From Clostridiales bacterium (GTDB lineage Bacteria > Bacillota_A > Clostridia > Lachnospirales > Lachnospiraceae), in contig JASKJZ010000189.1 of the NCBI GenBank assembly GCA_030154385.1, positions 1 through 5,610 of the forward strand: a DNA stretch of 5,610 nucleotides. Direction: 5' to 3'. A program made the position numbers and the translations under genes. The notes under the pieces were generated by a model, which worked only from the letters and a program-made list of their open reading frames with translations, made no database searches and was not told the origin of the DNA. Shown here one piece after another: positions 5,282 through 5,610 of this stretch; the first letter of the stretch is position 1; the number at the start of each line of letters is the position of its first letter.

Positions 5282-5610
5282 TCAGTCTTCCAGCATATGC
5301 AGATATTGCATCAGTTTATAGGAAAGCCCAAATGACATAAATTCATCCCCTGTTTCTATTGCACAATCCATAATGGAGCGGATTTTATCCATGCGATAGA
5401 GCAGGGTATTTTTATGGATATGAAGGCGTTTTGCGATTTGAGTTGGCTGTCCGGGTGATTCCAGGAACTCATGCAGCGTATTTAAAAAGTCGGTGCCGTG
5501 CTGTTTGTCATATTGCAAAAGCTTCATCATACCAGGATGGATAAAAAAGCGAAGCTCCTCCTCTTGTTCGCACATTTCAAAAATATGATAAATATAATAG
5601 TCTGAATAAT
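5282..5610 (-). CDS. PucR/CdaR-type transcriptional regulator, C-terminal part
   Basis: About 108 codons of the 3' end are visible; the frame stays open to the right edge, so the gene begins beyond 5610. A Met at 5573-5575 is internal: the residues before it (YSDYYIYHIFE) continue the usual family pattern. The fragment matches the C-terminal helix-turn-helix domain of PucR/CdaR-like activators: LLQYDKQHGTDFLNTLHEFLE, then the DNA-binding TQIAKRLHIHKNTLLYRMDKI (about 5443-5381), and a closing helix FGLSYKLMQYLHML. Such proteins control purine, sugar-diacid or amino-acid metabolism, with an N-terminal sensor domain that is not visible here. The TGA stop (5282-5284) is 3 bp from the stop of the convergent lipoprotein gene. 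What it regulates cannot be read from the window. Confidence 0.82.
   Translation of the reverse strand, partial: YSDYYIYHIFEMCEQEEELRFFIHPGMMKLLQYDKQHGTDFLNTLHEFLESPGQPTQIAKRLHIHKNTLLYRMDKIRSIMDCAIETGDEFMSFGLSYKLMQYLHMLED

Overview
The window looks like chromosomal DNA from an anaerobic, low-to-moderate G+C member of the Firmicutes (Clostridia, perhaps Lachnospiraceae-like). The signs are strong AAGGAGG-type ribosome binding sites, near-perfect sigma-A type promoters, a ferredoxin-type 2-oxoacid oxidoreductase pair, a lipobox lipoprotein and a PucR-type regulator. The lineage is inferred from gene style; no marker gene is present.

Layout, left to right. (1) The 3' end of a histidine-phosphatase gene (to 226), whose stop codon lies in the first copy of a 14-bp tandem repeat. 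(2) A 157-bp intergenic stretch with the rest of that repeat and a full-consensus promoter (TTGACA, 17 bp, TATAAT). (3) A two-gene, translationally coupled operon (384-2917) encoding the fused gamma-alpha and beta subunits of a 2-oxoacid:ferredoxin oxidoreductase (KorAB type). (4) A short intergenic region where a near-consensus promoter is followed at about +1 by a 12-bp perfect hairpin. (5) A monocistronic gene (3049-4290) for a protein I do not recognise by name, but which carries motifs of a GT-A-fold glycosyltransferase. (6) A second hairpin/terminator region. (7) A gene (4388-5278) for a ModA-like substrate-binding lipoprotein with a long acidic linker. (8) The 3' end of a PucR/CdaR-like regulator on the minus strand, convergent with the lipoprotein gene and only 3 bp from it.

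KorA and KorB form one enzyme that oxidatively decarboxylates (or reductively makes) a 2-oxoacid with CoA, TPP and ferredoxin. The remaining genes look like separate transcription units, with no obvious shared pathway. No mobile element, CRISPR array, tRNA or rRNA is visible. I see no convincing new multi-gene system. The most interesting points are the promoter-hairpin composites, the beta subunit with only three cysteines, the unnamed glycosyltransferase-like protein, and the ModA-like protein whose oxyanion-contact positions look altered and which has no visible permease partner.
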